Source of the DNA: Terriglobales bacterium
GTDB taxonomy: Bacteria; Acidobacteriota; Terriglobia; Terriglobales; Acidobacteriaceae
Reading direction: 5' to 3'
DNA: 64,000 nt
Assembly: GCA_025462725.1 (NCBI GenBank)
Contig: JAOAPE010000008.1
Span: forward strand, 1-64,000
Position 1 is the stretch's first letter. Every line of letters begins with the position of its first letter. The position numbers and the translations under genes were made by a program. Shown here in pieces: positions 40,480-49,728 of this stretch. The notes under the pieces were generated by a model. That model made no database searches. It was not told the DNA's origin and worked only from the letters and a program-made list of their open reading frames with translations.

Positions 40480-41865
40480 ATGAAGCTTGATCTACGACGC
40501 ATTGCGGAATTCATCTCAGCCGACTTCGCCGCTACTGGTGCCGAGGCCGAACTCACGCCAACAGCATACTCTATCGATTCGCGTACTATTCAGCCCGGGG
40601 AACTCTTCTTCGCTGTTAAAGGCGAGCGTCTCGACGGGCACGAATACGTGGATGCCGCTCTTCAACGCGGGGCGATAGCCGCAGTCGTGAGCAAAGACTT
40701 CGCCGCGCACACTACCACTCCAAGATCGAGACTGCTCGCAGTTGACGACACCCTCGTCGCCCTGCAGACTCTTGCAGCAGCCGTCCGCCGACTATGGGGC
40801 AAGCCCCTCATCGCGGTAACTGGCTCAGCAGGGAAGACCACGACCAAAGAGATCATTGCGCACCTGCTCGCCACACAGTTTCATGTGATGAAGTCGTTAG
40901 GAAATCTCAATAACCATTTCGGACTTCCACTCCAACTTCTCAAACTCGAAGCCGGACATGACATCGCCGTCATTGAACTCGGCATGTCACACGCCGGAGA
41001 GATCGCTGCACTCGCCAAAATTGCAAAGCCCGAAACAGGAGTCGTTACCTGCGTCGCTCCCGTACATCTTGAAAGTTTCAATTCCGTCGCCGACATCGCT
41101 CGCGCCAAATACGAATTGATAGCCTCGCTTCCACCCGGAGGCACTGCCATCCTCAACGCAGATGATCCATATGTCTCCCAGTTCGGGCGCGACTTCAAGG
41201 GACGCGTCATCACCTTCGGCGTCGATCATCCCCCGGATGTCCGCGCGGAAAACATCCAACCCCGCGGAGAAGAGGGTTCCACATTCACTCTCGTCATTGA
41301 TTCCATCCGCGAGGAAGTTTCGTTTCCACTTCTCGGAAAGCACAACATATTGAATGCTCTTGCCGCTGCCGCAACTGCCCTCGAGAACGGCATCAAGCCC
41401 TCAGCGATTGCGAAGGCGCTCGCAGACTTAAAACCTTCAGACAAGCGCGGAGAGACCATTCATCTCGCCGGCGCGGTCATTATCAACGACTGCTACAATT
41501 CGAATCCAACCGCGCTGAAAGCCATGATGGACGTCCTCAGCCAGATGCCTGCCAAGCGCCGCATCGTCGTCGCAGGAGAAATGCTTGAACTTGGCAATAC
41601 CGGAGCAGAACTTCATCGCGAGACAGGTATCTACGCCAAAGGCAAGGCTGACATTCTCATCGGTGTGCGCGGACTCGCCAAAGAGATCGTGCAAGGCGCA
41701 AGCGAACAGGGAATCAATGCTCGCTTCGTCGAGACTCCCGCCGAAGCCGGAGAGCTATTAGCAAACGAATTGCACCCTGGAGACGTTGTCTTGATGAAAG
41801 CATCGAGAGGCGTCAAATTGGAGACAGCTCTTCAGGTTTTGCGGCAGAAATTAGGTGCTGCATGA
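40480..41865 (+). CDS. murF: UDP-MurNAc-pentapeptide ligase MurF
   Basis: A 461-residue ligase that adds D-Ala-D-Ala to UDP-MurNAc-tripeptide. It has the N-terminal binding domain (YSIDSRTIQPGELFFAVKG), the ATP loop VTGSAGKTTTKEI, NNHFGLPL, IELGMSHAGEI, and NDCYNSNPTALKAMMD in the C-terminal domain. It directly abuts murE (no spacer) and is followed by mraY after about 70 bases. Confidence 0.96.
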   Translation: MKLDLRRIAEFISADFAATGAEAELTPTAYSIDSRTIQPGELFFAVKGERLDGHEYVDAALQRGAIAAVVSKDFAAHTTTPRSRLLAVDDTLVALQTLAAAVRRLWGKPLIAVTGSAGKTTTKEIIAHLLATQFHVMKSLGNLNNHFGLPLQLLKLEAGHDIAVIELGMSHAGEIAALAKIAKPETGVVTCVAPVHLESFNSVADIARAKYELIASLPPGGTAILNADDPYVSQFGRDFKGRVITFGVDHPPDVRAENIQPRGEEGSTFTLVIDSIREEVSFPLLGKHNILNALAAAATALENGIKPSAIAKALADLKPSDKRGETIHLAGAVIINDCYNSNPTALKAMMDVLSQMPAKRRIVVAGEMLELGNTGAELHRETGIYAKGKADILIGVRGLAKEIVQGASEQGINARFVETPAEAGELLANELHPGDVVLMKASRGVKLETALQVLRQKLGAA

Positions 41866-41936
41866 AAAGTCGTGTCCAAGCGGAGACGTTCAGCGTGTCA
41901 GGCAGTACGCGATTTACTATGGCGAGGGAAAACTAG

Positions 41937-43076
41937 TTGCTTTACTGGCTGCTCTATCAAAAAATATTTCTCAACGGGTACTTCAACCCGTTCAGGATCT
42001 TCCGCTACCTGACCTTCCGGACGGTCTTCGCCAGCCTCACGGCACTGTTCATGACGTTGATCGTTGGCCCTTACGTCATCCGCAAGCTGCGCGAATTCCA
42101 GATCGGACAATACATTCGCGAAGAAGGTCCCCAGGCGCACAAGAAAAAAGCCGGCACGCCGACGATGGGCGGCGTCCTCATCACCATCGCCATGGTCGTG
42201 CCCACGCTGCTCTGGGCCGACCTCACCAACCGTTTCGTCTGGCTCGCGCTTCTGGCAACAGTCGTGTTCGGCGGAATCGGTTTCGCTGACGACTACCTCA
42301 AGATCGTTCACCACCGCAATCTCGGACTTACCGCCCGCAGCAAGCTCATGATGCAAGTACTTATGGCCGTCCTCGTCGCCGTGTTCCTGGTCGCGCTGGA
42401 AGCCCGCAACGAATACTCTACGCATCTCGTCGTTCCGTTCCTGAAAAAATTCCGCCCTGACCTGATCATTCCGTCATTACTTTCGAACTCAAGTACCTGG
42501 TTTCTCGCCTTCATCCCGTTCATCGCTTTCGTAGCCTTCGTTATCGTCGGTTCGACGAACGCAGTGAACCTCACTGACGGCCTCGACGGCCTCGCCATCG
42601 GCTGCACCGTTATCGCCGCCGGAGCCCTCACGGTTCTCACCTACGTCAGCGGACACGCCGTCTTTGCCGATTACCTCGAACTCCCGCGCATTCCGCAAGT
42701 GGCGGAGTTGACCGTCTTTTGCGGGGCCATGGTCGGCGCCAGCATTGGATTCCTCTGGTACAACGCTCATCCCGCTGAGATTTTCATGGGAGACGTCGGC
42801 TCGCTCGCACTCGGCGGCGCGATTGGCACTGTAGCCGTCATCATCAAGCAGGAATTGTTACTTCCCTTCATCGGCGGAGTCTTTGTCATCGAAGCCGTAT
42901 CCGTGATCCTCCAGGTCGGCTCCTATAAACTTCGCAAGAAGAGGATCTTCAAGATGGCACCATTGCACCATCATTTTGAATTGTTAGGATGGTCAGAATC
43001 GAAAGTCATCGTTCGATTCTGGATCGCATCATTGATATTCGCACTCTTCGCGCTCACCACGTTGAAACTTCGCTAG
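41937..43076 (+). CDS. mraY: Phospho-MurNAc-pentapeptide transferase MraY
   Basis: A 379-residue polytopic inner-membrane enzyme that transfers phospho-MurNAc-pentapeptide to undecaprenyl phosphate to make lipid I. Conserved loops include [22 protein letters not shown] (Mg-binding Asp pair), [25 protein letters not shown] and [12 protein letters not shown]. About ten membrane helices are apparent. The start is a TTG with GAGGGA nearby. No in-frame ATG fits the usual N-terminus. Confidence 0.96.
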   Translation: MLYWLLYQKIFLNGYFNPFRIFRYLTFRTVFASLTALFMTLIVGPYVIRKLREFQIGQYIREEGPQAHKKKAGTPTMGGVLITIAMVVPTLLWADLTNRFVWLALLATVVFGGIGFADDYLKIVHHRNLGLTARSKLMMQVLMAVLVAVFLVALEARNEYSTHLVVPFLKKFRPDLIIPSLLSNSSTWFLAFIPFIAFVAFVIVGSTNAVNLTDGLDGLAIGCTVIAAGALTVLTYVSGHAVFADYLELPRIPQVAELTVFCGAMVGASIGFLWYNAHPAEIFMGDVGSLALGGAIGTVAVIIKQELLLPFIGGVFVIEAVSVILQVGSYKLRKKRIFKMAPLHHHFELLGWSESKVIVRFWIASLIFALFALTTLKLR

Positions 43077-43079
43077 CCC

Positions 43080-44483
43080 ATGGACTTGAACAAAAAACGC
43101 GTGCTCGTTGTAGGACTTGGTAAGTCCGGCGTCTCCGCTGCCCTGTTCCTGCAATCGCAAGGCGCGCGTGTCACCATCTCTGACGCGAAGGCCGAGCCGC
43201 AACTCGGCAAAGAGATTCCGCTGCTGCTCGACAAAGGAATCGTCGTCGAGACGGGCGCGCACGGCGAGCGCACCTTCCGCGATCAGGACCTCATCGTCCT
43301 CAGCCCCGGCGTCCCCGTGAACGCGCCTCAACTCCAGCAAGCCCGCACGTACGGAACTCCGATCATCGGCGAAGTCGAACTCGCCTCCCGATTTCTCAAA
43401 GGCCCGATTGTCGCGATCACCGGATCCAATGGGAAGACCACCACCACATCACTCGTCGGCGAAATGTTTTCCAAGTCAGGATTACCGACGCAGGTTGGGG
43501 GAAACATCGGTACTCCGGTTACCGATCTGATCGCTTCATCCACGCCGCAGAGCTACAACGTGCTTGAGGTCTCGAGTTTCCAGCTCGAAACGATCGACAG
43601 CTTCCGGCCTAGGATCGCCGCATTCCTCAACATCACTCCTGACCACCTCGACCGACACGGCAGCTTCACCGCTTACGCCGCCGCCAAAGCTCGAGTCTTT
43701 GAGAATCAAACGAGAGACGATTTCGCCGTCCTCAACGCCGACGACACCACTTGCGTCGAAATATCAAAAACCATCAGCTCCACAATCGTATGGTTCGGCG
43801 GTAAAGAACGCGCTGGCAGCGGCTCATTCGTTCGTGGCGCAAATATCTATTGGCGGAGACCAGAGGGCAGCGAAGTTGAGATCATGCCGCTCAACGAGAT
43901 CGGCCTTAAAGGCGCACACAATCTAGATAACATTCTCGCCGCCGTCGCGGTCGCCGTCCTCGCCGGATGCAAGCCCGAAGACATTCGCCGCGCAGTCAAG
44001 GAATTCAAAGCCGTTGAGCATCGCCTTGAGTTTGTCGCCACCATCGGCGGAGTCTCCTATTACAACGATTCCAAAGCCACGAATGTGGACGCGACCATCA
44101 AAGCCCTCGAATCATTTCCGGAAAACATTCACCTGATCCTTGGCGGCAAAGACAAGGGCAGTGATTACACCGTCCTCAACCCGCTCCTGAAAACGCGCGC
44201 GAAACGTGTGTACACCATCGGCGCCGCTGCGGAAAAAATCGAGTCTCAACTCCTGTTGCCGAGCAGCATCGCCGTACAACGCGCGGAGACTCTACGGAAC
44301 GCCGTCCGTCTAGCATCCGAACTCGCGGTCACTGGAGACATCGTCCTTCTCGCTCCAGCTTGCGCGAGCTTTGATCAGTTCGAAGGGTACGAGCATCGCG
44401 GACGCACCTTCAAGCAACTCGTCCGCGCGCTCCAGAATCAAGATCCCGCCGTCACCGCCGCCCGCCGGAGCATCAATGGCTAA
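43080..44483 (+). CDS. murD: UDP-MurNAc-L-alanine:D-glutamate ligase MurD
   Basis: A 467-residue cytosolic ligase that adds D-Glu to UDP-MurNAc-L-Ala. It has the N-terminal Rossmann motif VLVVGLGKSGVSAALF, LSPGVP, the ATP loop AITGSNGKTTTTSLV, EVSSFQLE, NITPDHLDRH, NDSKATN and LLAPACASFDQF. It starts 3 bases after mraY and overlaps ftsW by 8 bases, so coupling is tight. Confidence 0.96.
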   Translation: MDLNKKRVLVVGLGKSGVSAALFLQSQGARVTISDAKAEPQLGKEIPLLLDKGIVVETGAHGERTFRDQDLIVLSPGVPVNAPQLQQARTYGTPIIGEVELASRFLKGPIVAITGSNGKTTTTSLVGEMFSKSGLPTQVGGNIGTPVTDLIASSTPQSYNVLEVSSFQLETIDSFRPRIAAFLNITPDHLDRHGSFTAYAAAKARVFENQTRDDFAVLNADDTTCVEISKTISSTIVWFGGKERAGSGSFVRGANIYWRRPEGSEVEIMPLNEIGLKGAHNLDNILAAVAVAVLAGCKPEDIRRAVKEFKAVEHRLEFVATIGGVSYYNDSKATNVDATIKALESFPENIHLILGGKDKGSDYTVLNPLLKTRAKRVYTIGAAAEKIESQLLLPSSIAVQRAETLRNAVRLASELAVTGDIVLLAPACASFDQFEGYEHRGRTFKQLVRALQNQDPAVTAARRSING

Positions 44484-45567
44484 GCGGGTCAGCGTTGACC
44501 GTTGGATATTTGGCGTGACACTCGTGTTGGTCTTCATCGGGCTCATCATGATCTTCAGCGCCTCCGCCGTGATGGCCAGCGAAAAATTCGGCTCCGGATA
44601 CTACTTCCTCCTCCGCCAACTCGCTTTCGCTGTCGCCGGATTGCTCGCCCTCGTTGCGCTGATGAACGTGGATTACCGCAAGCTGAAGAATCCCGCGATT
44701 GTTTTTTCTGTGCTCGGACTCACGACGCTTCTGCTCGTCTCCGTTCTCTTTTTGGACCGCAGCCACAACACGCATCGTTGGGTGCGCCTCGGCGGATTCT
44801 CCCTGCAACCCTCAGAACTCGCAAAGCCCGCATTGATCCTCTTCCTCGCATACTTTCTTGAGACGCGGCTGAAGACCATCGGCGACTGGCGCAGCACGTT
44901 GCTCCCCGCCGTCGTTCCCACCGCGCTCTTCGCAGTGCTAATCGTCGCGCAACCGGATCTCGGCACCGCGATGATGTGTGTCGCCATCACGGCCGCCATC
45001 CTTTATATCGCCGGCATGGGCGTGAAGTATTTCGGATACGCCCTCATCCCCATCGTCCCCGCGCTTTATTTCCTCATCTTCCGCACTCCCTGGCGACGCG
45101 AACGTATGCTCGCTTTCATGGATCCCTTCGCTGACCCGCAGGGTCGCGGCTTCCACACCATCCAATCGCTTATCGCCGTCGGCACTGGCGGAGTCACCGG
45201 CAGCGGACTGATGGAAGGGAAGCAGAAGCTTTTTTACCTGCCAGAGCCACAGACGGATTTCATCTTCGCGGTTACCGCAGAAGAGCTCGGACTCCTCGGT
45301 TCGATGTTCATCGTCATCTTGTTCGGAGTCTTTTGTTATCGCGGATACCGCGCCGCCGTCCGTACCAACGACACTTTCGCGCGCTTTCTCGCTGCGGGGA
45401 TCACCACAATGGTCGGTGTGCAAGCCTTCTTCAACATCAGCGTGGTGCTTGCGCTGCTTCCGACTAAGGGCATTCCGCTCCCATTTATCTCTTACGGCGG
45501 TTCATCGCTTTTCATCATGCTGGCCAGCGTTGGTGTGCTCTTGAACATCACCAAGCAGACGGACTAA
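44476..45567 (+). CDS. ftsW: Peptidoglycan glycosyltransferase FtsW
   Basis: A 363-residue SEDS-family membrane protein that polymerises lipid II glycan at the septum with FtsI. About ten membrane helices are present. Conserved segments are [79 protein letters not shown] and [12 protein letters not shown]. The ATG at 44476 ([10 protein letters not shown]) is chosen; the frame stays open upstream inside murD but that part shows no FtsW features. murG begins 2 bases after its stop. Confidence 0.95.
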   Translation: MAKRVSVDRWIFGVTLVLVFIGLIMIFSASAVMASEKFGSGYYFLLRQLAFAVAGLLALVALMNVDYRKLKNPAIVFSVLGLTTLLLVSVLFLDRSHNTHRWVRLGGFSLQPSELAKPALILFLAYFLETRLKTIGDWRSTLLPAVVPTALFAVLIVAQPDLGTAMMCVAITAAILYIAGMGVKYFGYALIPIVPALYFLIFRTPWRRERMLAFMDPFADPQGRGFHTIQSLIAVGTGGVTGSGLMEGKQKLFYLPEPQTDFIFAVTAEELGLLGSMFIVILFGVFCYRGYRAAVRTNDTFARFLAAGITTMVGVQAFFNISVVLALLPTKGIPLPFISYGGSSLFIMLASVGVLLNITKQTD

Positions 45568-45569
45568 CT

Positions 45570-46661
45570 ATGCGCGTGATCATTGCTGGCGGCGGCACCG
45601 GAGGACACGTCATTCCCGCTCTCGCCATCGCCCGCGAGTTGCAGTCGCTCTATTCGGCTGAGGTTCAATTCATCGGCACCGCGCGCGGAATTGAGAACCG
45701 TCTCGTTCCCCAAGCCGGATTCGAACTCAAACTCGTAAAAATCGGCGCATTGAAAAACGTCAACCTCGTCACTCGCGCTCGCACTCTTACTGATCTCCCA
45801 CTCGCCATTCTCGCCGCCGGAAAAATACTGAAGACATTCCGTCCTGACGTTGTCGTCGGTGTCGGCGGATACGCATCCGGCCCCGCCATGCTCGCCGCAG
45901 TTCTTCGCGGGCTTCCCACCGTTGCTTTCGAGCCGAACGTTGTTCCCGGATTCGCCAATCGCGCCGTCGCCTGTTTCGTCACCGCAGCCGCCGTCCATTT
46001 TCAGGAAACAGCAAAATATTTTCGCAACGCTCAAGTCACCGGCGTTCCCGTTCGTAAGGAATTTTTCGCCATCACGACGAACAACAATTCGCATCCGCCC
46101 ACGCTTCTCATCACCGGAGGCAGCCAGGGTGCTCGCGCTCTGAACCGCGCAGTCAGCGCGGCTTTGCCGCAATTGCAGCAGCGGACTCCCGGCCTGCACA
46201 TCGTCCATCAGACCGGAGAGCGCGACTATAATGAAGTCCGCGCAGCCTACGATTCCGCAGGTATGACCTCCAACTCTGAAGTGTCGCCGTTCATTGACAG
46301 CATGCCCGCAGCATTCGCGCGCGCGGATCTGTTGCTCTGCCGTTCCGGAGCCAGCACCGTCGCCGAGATCACCGCAGCAGGCAAGGTGGCCGTCTTCGTG
46401 CCATTTCCTCATGCTGCCGACGATCACCAGCGCAGAAACGCCGAAGCATTGTCTTCGCGCAATGCAGCCATGCTGATTCCGGAAACCGAACTGACAACAG
46501 ATCGCCTCGTCGAAGCAATCGCATCGCTGCTGAACGATCCCGCCCGACTGCAACAGATGTCGTCTGTTTCGCGTTCGCTCGCACACCCAATCGCCGCCGC
46601 TGAAATCGCAGCGATGATTGCCCGGGTTTCGAGAAACGAGAAACGAGAAACTAGAAACTGA
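45570..46661 (+). CDS. murG: Lipid II synthase MurG (GlcNAc transferase)
   Basis: A 363-residue GT28 glycosyltransferase at the inner face of the membrane that adds GlcNAc to lipid I. It has the N-terminal [28 protein letters not shown], the UDP-GlcNAc-binding [28 protein letters not shown] and [16 protein letters not shown]. The final ~10 residues ([10 protein letters not shown]) are encoded by a 7-bp tandem repeat. The stop lies 4 bases before the murC start. Confidence 0.96.
   Translation: MRVIIAGGGTGGHVIPALAIARELQSLYSAEVQFIGTARGIENRLVPQAGFELKLVKIGALKNVNLVTRARTLTDLPLAILAAGKILKTFRPDVVVGVGGYASGPAMLAAVLRGLPTVAFEPNVVPGFANRAVACFVTAAAVHFQETAKYFRNAQVTGVPVRKEFFAITTNNNSHPPTLLITGGSQGARALNRAVSAALPQLQQRTPGLHIVHQTGERDYNEVRAAYDSAGMTSNSEVSPFIDSMPAAFARADLLLCRSGASTVAEITAAGKVAVFVPFPHAADDHQRRNAEALSSRNAAMLIPETELTTDRLVEAIASLLNDPARLQQMSSVSRSLAHPIAAAEIAAMIARVSRNEKRETRN
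46631..46658. repeat. Four 7-bp tandem units at the 3' end of murG
   Basis: GAGAAAC occurs three times in a row (46631-46651) and then TAGAAAC once (46652-46658). The tract encodes the last residues of MurG. Because 7 is not a multiple of 3, gain or loss of one unit would move the MurG stop and change its spacing to murC. Confidence 0.85.
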
Positions 46662-46665
46662 TTTT

Positions 46666-48081
46666 ATGTTTGCAAAGCTACAACGCGTCCACTTCGTAGG
46701 TATCGGCGGCATCGGCATGAGCGGCATCGCCGAAGTGCTACTGAACCTCGGCTTCCGTGTCTCTGGTTCTGACATGAAGGAGTCCTCAGTCACCGATCGG
46801 CTCAAAGCCATGGGCGCCACCATCTTCGTCGGACACCGCGCCGAAAACGTCGCCGGAGCCGAAGTCGTCGTCACTAGCTCCGCGATCTCGCGCAGCAACC
46901 CCGAAGTCACGGAAGCTCATTCCCGACACATCGCCCTGATCCAGCGCGCAGAGATGCTCGCCGAATTGATGCGTCTGAAATATGGGATCGCTGTTGCCGG
47001 AATGCACGGCAAGACCACCACTACCTCGATGGTCGCCGCTGTTCTCGCGGCGGGGGGACTCGATCCTACGGTCGTAGTCGGCGGACGCGTAGATGCTATG
47101 GGCTCCAACGCTCGTCTTGGCAAGTCGCAATATCTCGTCGCTGAAGCCGACGAGAGCGATCGCTCGTTCCTCAAACTATCGCCCATCATCGCCGTGGTCA
47201 CCAACATCGACCGCGAGCACATGGACACCTATCGTGACATGCAGGATGTCGAACAAACATTCATCGACTTCCTCGATCGGCTTCCGTTCTATGGCATGGC
47301 CGTCGTCTGCAATGATGACGACCGCGTTCGCACGCTGCTTCCACGACTCGCCCGCCGCGCCGTGACCTACGGCCTGCGGGCTGATTCCGATTTCCGCATC
47401 CACATGTTGCCGCAGCCGAAAGTCGCAGAAGATGGCATCGCGGTTGCCATCAACCACTTCACTGTCGAGTATCGCAACCAGTCACTCGGCGAATTCCGAC
47501 TCTTCGTTCCCGGCATGCACAACGTACTGAACGCGACCGCTGCCATCGCGGTCGGCGTCGGACTCGACATGAAGCGTGACGACATCCGCCGCGCCCTCGA
47601 AGAATTCCGCGGAGTCGATCGCCGCTTCCAACTCAAGGGCAAAGTAGCCGGAGTCAGCGTCATTGACGACTACGGACATCATCCCACTGAGATTCGCGCT
47701 ACTCTCGCCGCCGCGAAGCAGTGCGGATTCAAACGCATTCACGTCATCTTCCAGCCACATCGCTACACCCGCACACGCGACTTGATGAACGAATTTGCCG
47801 CCGCGTTCGGTGACGCAGACACGCTTCTCCTTCTCGACATCTATGCTGCCAGTGAACAACCGATCCCTGGCATTACCGCTGAAGCACTCGCAACATCGAT
47901 AACAAATGCCGGGCCATTCGCAGCGTATGCACCGTCTTTTGAAAATGCCGTCGCGCAAGCGTGTACCAACGCGCAACCCGGCGACATGATCATCACCCTC
48001 GGCGCGGGCAGCGTCTCTCAGATCGGACCCATGCTGCTACAAGCATTGCAGTCACCGGCTTCGCAGGCGGTAAGTACGTAA
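46666..48081 (+). CDS. murC: UDP-MurNAc:L-alanine ligase MurC
   Basis: A 471-residue cytosolic ligase that starts the peptide stem by joining L-Ala to UDP-MurNAc. It has HFVGIGGIGMSGIAEVL, VVTSSAIS, the ATP loop GMHGKTTTTSMVA, VAEADESDRSFL, NIDREHMDTY, DDYGHHPTEI and FQPHRYTRT. The ATG at 46666 matches the family N-terminus, though the frame is open inside murG. murC is often followed by murB and ddl, but here a repeat-filled gap leads directly to ftsQ. Confidence 0.96.
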   Translation: MFAKLQRVHFVGIGGIGMSGIAEVLLNLGFRVSGSDMKESSVTDRLKAMGATIFVGHRAENVAGAEVVVTSSAISRSNPEVTEAHSRHIALIQRAEMLAELMRLKYGIAVAGMHGKTTTTSMVAAVLAAGGLDPTVVVGGRVDAMGSNARLGKSQYLVAEADESDRSFLKLSPIIAVVTNIDREHMDTYRDMQDVEQTFIDFLDRLPFYGMAVVCNDDDRVRTLLPRLARRAVTYGLRADSDFRIHMLPQPKVAEDGIAVAINHFTVEYRNQSLGEFRLFVPGMHNVLNATAAIAVGVGLDMKRDDIRRALEEFRGVDRRFQLKGKVAGVSVIDDYGHHPTEIRATLAAAKQCGFKRIHVIFQPHRYTRTRDLMNEFAAAFGDADTLLLLDIYAASEQPIPGITAEALATSITNAGPFAAYAPSFENAVAQACTNAQPGDMIITLGAGSVSQIGPMLLQALQSPASQAVST

Positions 48082-48120
48082 TCGAAAATCACGACACCAA
48101 ATTTGTTGGGCAGGCGTAGC

Positions 48121-48360
48121 TGGCATGACAACGGGCCGCGAACTTTTGCTACTCGGCAGCAGAATGCGACGGCACACGCAAGCGCCAGAGGCGCGGAAAG
48201 CGAAGCGCTTAGCCCAGCGCGTAAGCGCTCGGTAGGTGGTTCCAAGACAATGGGTCGCGAACATTTGCTACTCGGCAACAGAATGCGACGGCACACTCAA
48301 GCGCCAGAGGCGCGGAAAGCGAAGCGCTTAGCCCAGCGCGTAAGCGCTGGGTAGGTGGCA
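48121..48360. repeat. 119-bp tandem repeat, two copies
   Basis: Two copies about 119 bp long lie head to tail (about 48122-48240 and 48241-48359) with roughly ten differences. Each contains GCGCCAGAGGCGC and an AAGCGCTTAGC...GCGTAAGCGCT segment, so each can fold into hairpins. They fill most of the murC-ftsQ gap (48082-48527). A related GCGCCAGCGGCGC occurs near 56480. No coding capacity is supported. Confidence 0.85.
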
Positions 48361-48527
48361 CCAGAAAGCCTGAGCCCCAGCGCGGCGGCAGCATTCATTG
48401 CAAAACCAATTCAATTTCAGACCATCTACCCATAAAACCCGACAATATCCTCAAAAAACAGCTCTGAATTTCGCGCGAAACAAGTTATAGTTGCTTCGGC
48501 GATCTTTCTCTAAAAAATTTGGAGTTC

Positions 48528-49577
48528 ATGGCGCGCAACGACAGTCGTTACCCACCGGAACCAGGTCAGACCACCACACGTGCTCCCTTTGATGAGCGCG
48601 ACGAAGACCTGTCCGCTGATCACGATTCGCAACTAGATGAACTTCACCCTGACGACTTCGACGCCGAGGCTGAAGCCGAACCGCAATTTCTTCGCGCGAC
48701 GAAACGAATTCCCGTCCGCAAAAGTTCCGTAACAAAAAAGACCGCGTTCCGTCTGCGCATCGTTCTGATCGTCGCCACCACCGTCGCGGTTTTCGGCGGC
48801 ATCAGTTTCTCACTGATTCACTACGGCACAAGTTCTTGGCGATTCCGTATCGAGTCCAGTGACAATATCGAGACGTCCGGATTGACGAATGTCACCCGCG
48901 CACAGGTGCTCGAAGTCCTCGGCGCAGATATCGGACGCAACGTCTTCCGCATCTCGCTCGAAGACCGCAAAAAACAGTTGGAAGAAATCCCTTGGGTGAA
49001 GTCCGCCACCGTGATGCGCCTGCTTCCTGACAAGCTGCGCGTCAACATCACGGAGCGCACTCCATTCGCATTTGTCCGCATTGGTTCCAAGGTCAACCTC
49101 ATTGACGCCAGCGGAGTTGTCATGGATATGCCTCGCGGACAATCCAAATATTCTTTCCCTGTCATCACCGGAACCACTGACTCTGATCCGCTCTCCACCC
49201 GCGCCGCTCGCATGAAGATTTATGCCACGCTGGTGAAAGAGCTAGATTCGGGTGGAGGCAACTACTCTAAAGATTTGAGCGAAGTAGAACTCTCTGATCC
49301 CGAAGACGTGAAAGTCACGCTCGAAGATCCCGGCGGTGCGCTCGTCGTGCATCTCGGTTCATCGAACTATCTCGACCGATACAAGATTTACATTCGCCAC
49401 ATTCAGGAATGGCGACAGCAGTTCAACAAACTTGAATCAGTTGACCTGCGCTTCAACGGACAAATCATAGTCAACGCGGACGGCCGAACCACAGGAGACG
49501 CCGCCCCCACTTCCGCCTCGGTACAAACAATCGCTCCAACGCCAACGAAAGCAGTTGGAAAGCGAAAGCATAGATGA
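48528..49577 (+). CDS. ftsQ: Cell division protein FtsQ
   Basis: A 349-residue bitopic membrane protein. A ~75-residue acidic cytoplasmic part is followed by a membrane helix at about 77-98 (RIVLIVATTVAVFGGISFSLI). The POTRA domain comes next (IETSGLTNVTRAQVLEVLGA, EIPWVKSATVMRLLPDKLRV), then the FtsQ beta domain and a C-terminal Ser/Thr/Pro tail. FtsQ recruits FtsL-FtsB and later division proteins. The ATG at 48528 is used. GGAG lies very close (3 bases), and an in-frame TTG at 48519 is possible. Confidence 0.92.
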   Translation: MARNDSRYPPEPGQTTTRAPFDERDEDLSADHDSQLDELHPDDFDAEAEAEPQFLRATKRIPVRKSSVTKKTAFRLRIVLIVATTVAVFGGISFSLIHYGTSSWRFRIESSDNIETSGLTNVTRAQVLEVLGADIGRNVFRISLEDRKKQLEEIPWVKSATVMRLLPDKLRVNITERTPFAFVRIGSKVNLIDASGVVMDMPRGQSKYSFPVITGTTDSDPLSTRAARMKIYATLVKELDSGGGNYSKDLSEVELSDPEDVKVTLEDPGGALVVHLGSSNYLDRYKIYIRHIQEWRQQFNKLESVDLRFNGQIIVNADGRTTGDAAPTSASVQTIAPTPTKAVGKRKHR

Positions 49578-49631
49578 TGAAACAGGTCAGGGCACGGCCT
49601 TAGCCCCGCCGCAACGAGCGACTTTGTTTTT

Positions 49632-49705
49632 GGGGCTTCAGCCCCCGGTGGGAGAGCGGGGCTTTAGCCCCGTAAGCGAAGTTAATAATCAGGGCTTTAG
49701 CCCTG
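49632..49705. repeat. Three short palindromes of the GGGCTTYAGCCC type
   Basis: GGGGCT/AGCCCC (49632-49645), CGGGGCT/AGCCCCG (49657-49672) and CAGGGCT/AGCCCTG (49690-49705) are three small hairpin elements, each with a 2-base loop, between ftsQ and ftsA. A further degenerate copy is at 49594-49606. Related units occur at 57009-57061. They look like a REP-type intergenic family. Confidence 0.8.
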
Positions 49706-49728
49706 GGATTCTGGAACAGGACAACGGC

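Noticed and set aside
46631-46658. CRISPR-like repeats
   Set aside because: The units are 7 bp with no spacers; no CRISPR array or cas gene was seen anywhere in the window.
45564-46910. 448-residue minus-strand ORF over murG and murC
   Set aside because: It is a long antisense frame over two well-supported genes and its translation shows no domain.
49555-49728. N-terminal extension of ftsA
   Set aside because: It translates palindromic intergenic repeats and overlaps ftsQ; FtsA homology begins after 49729.
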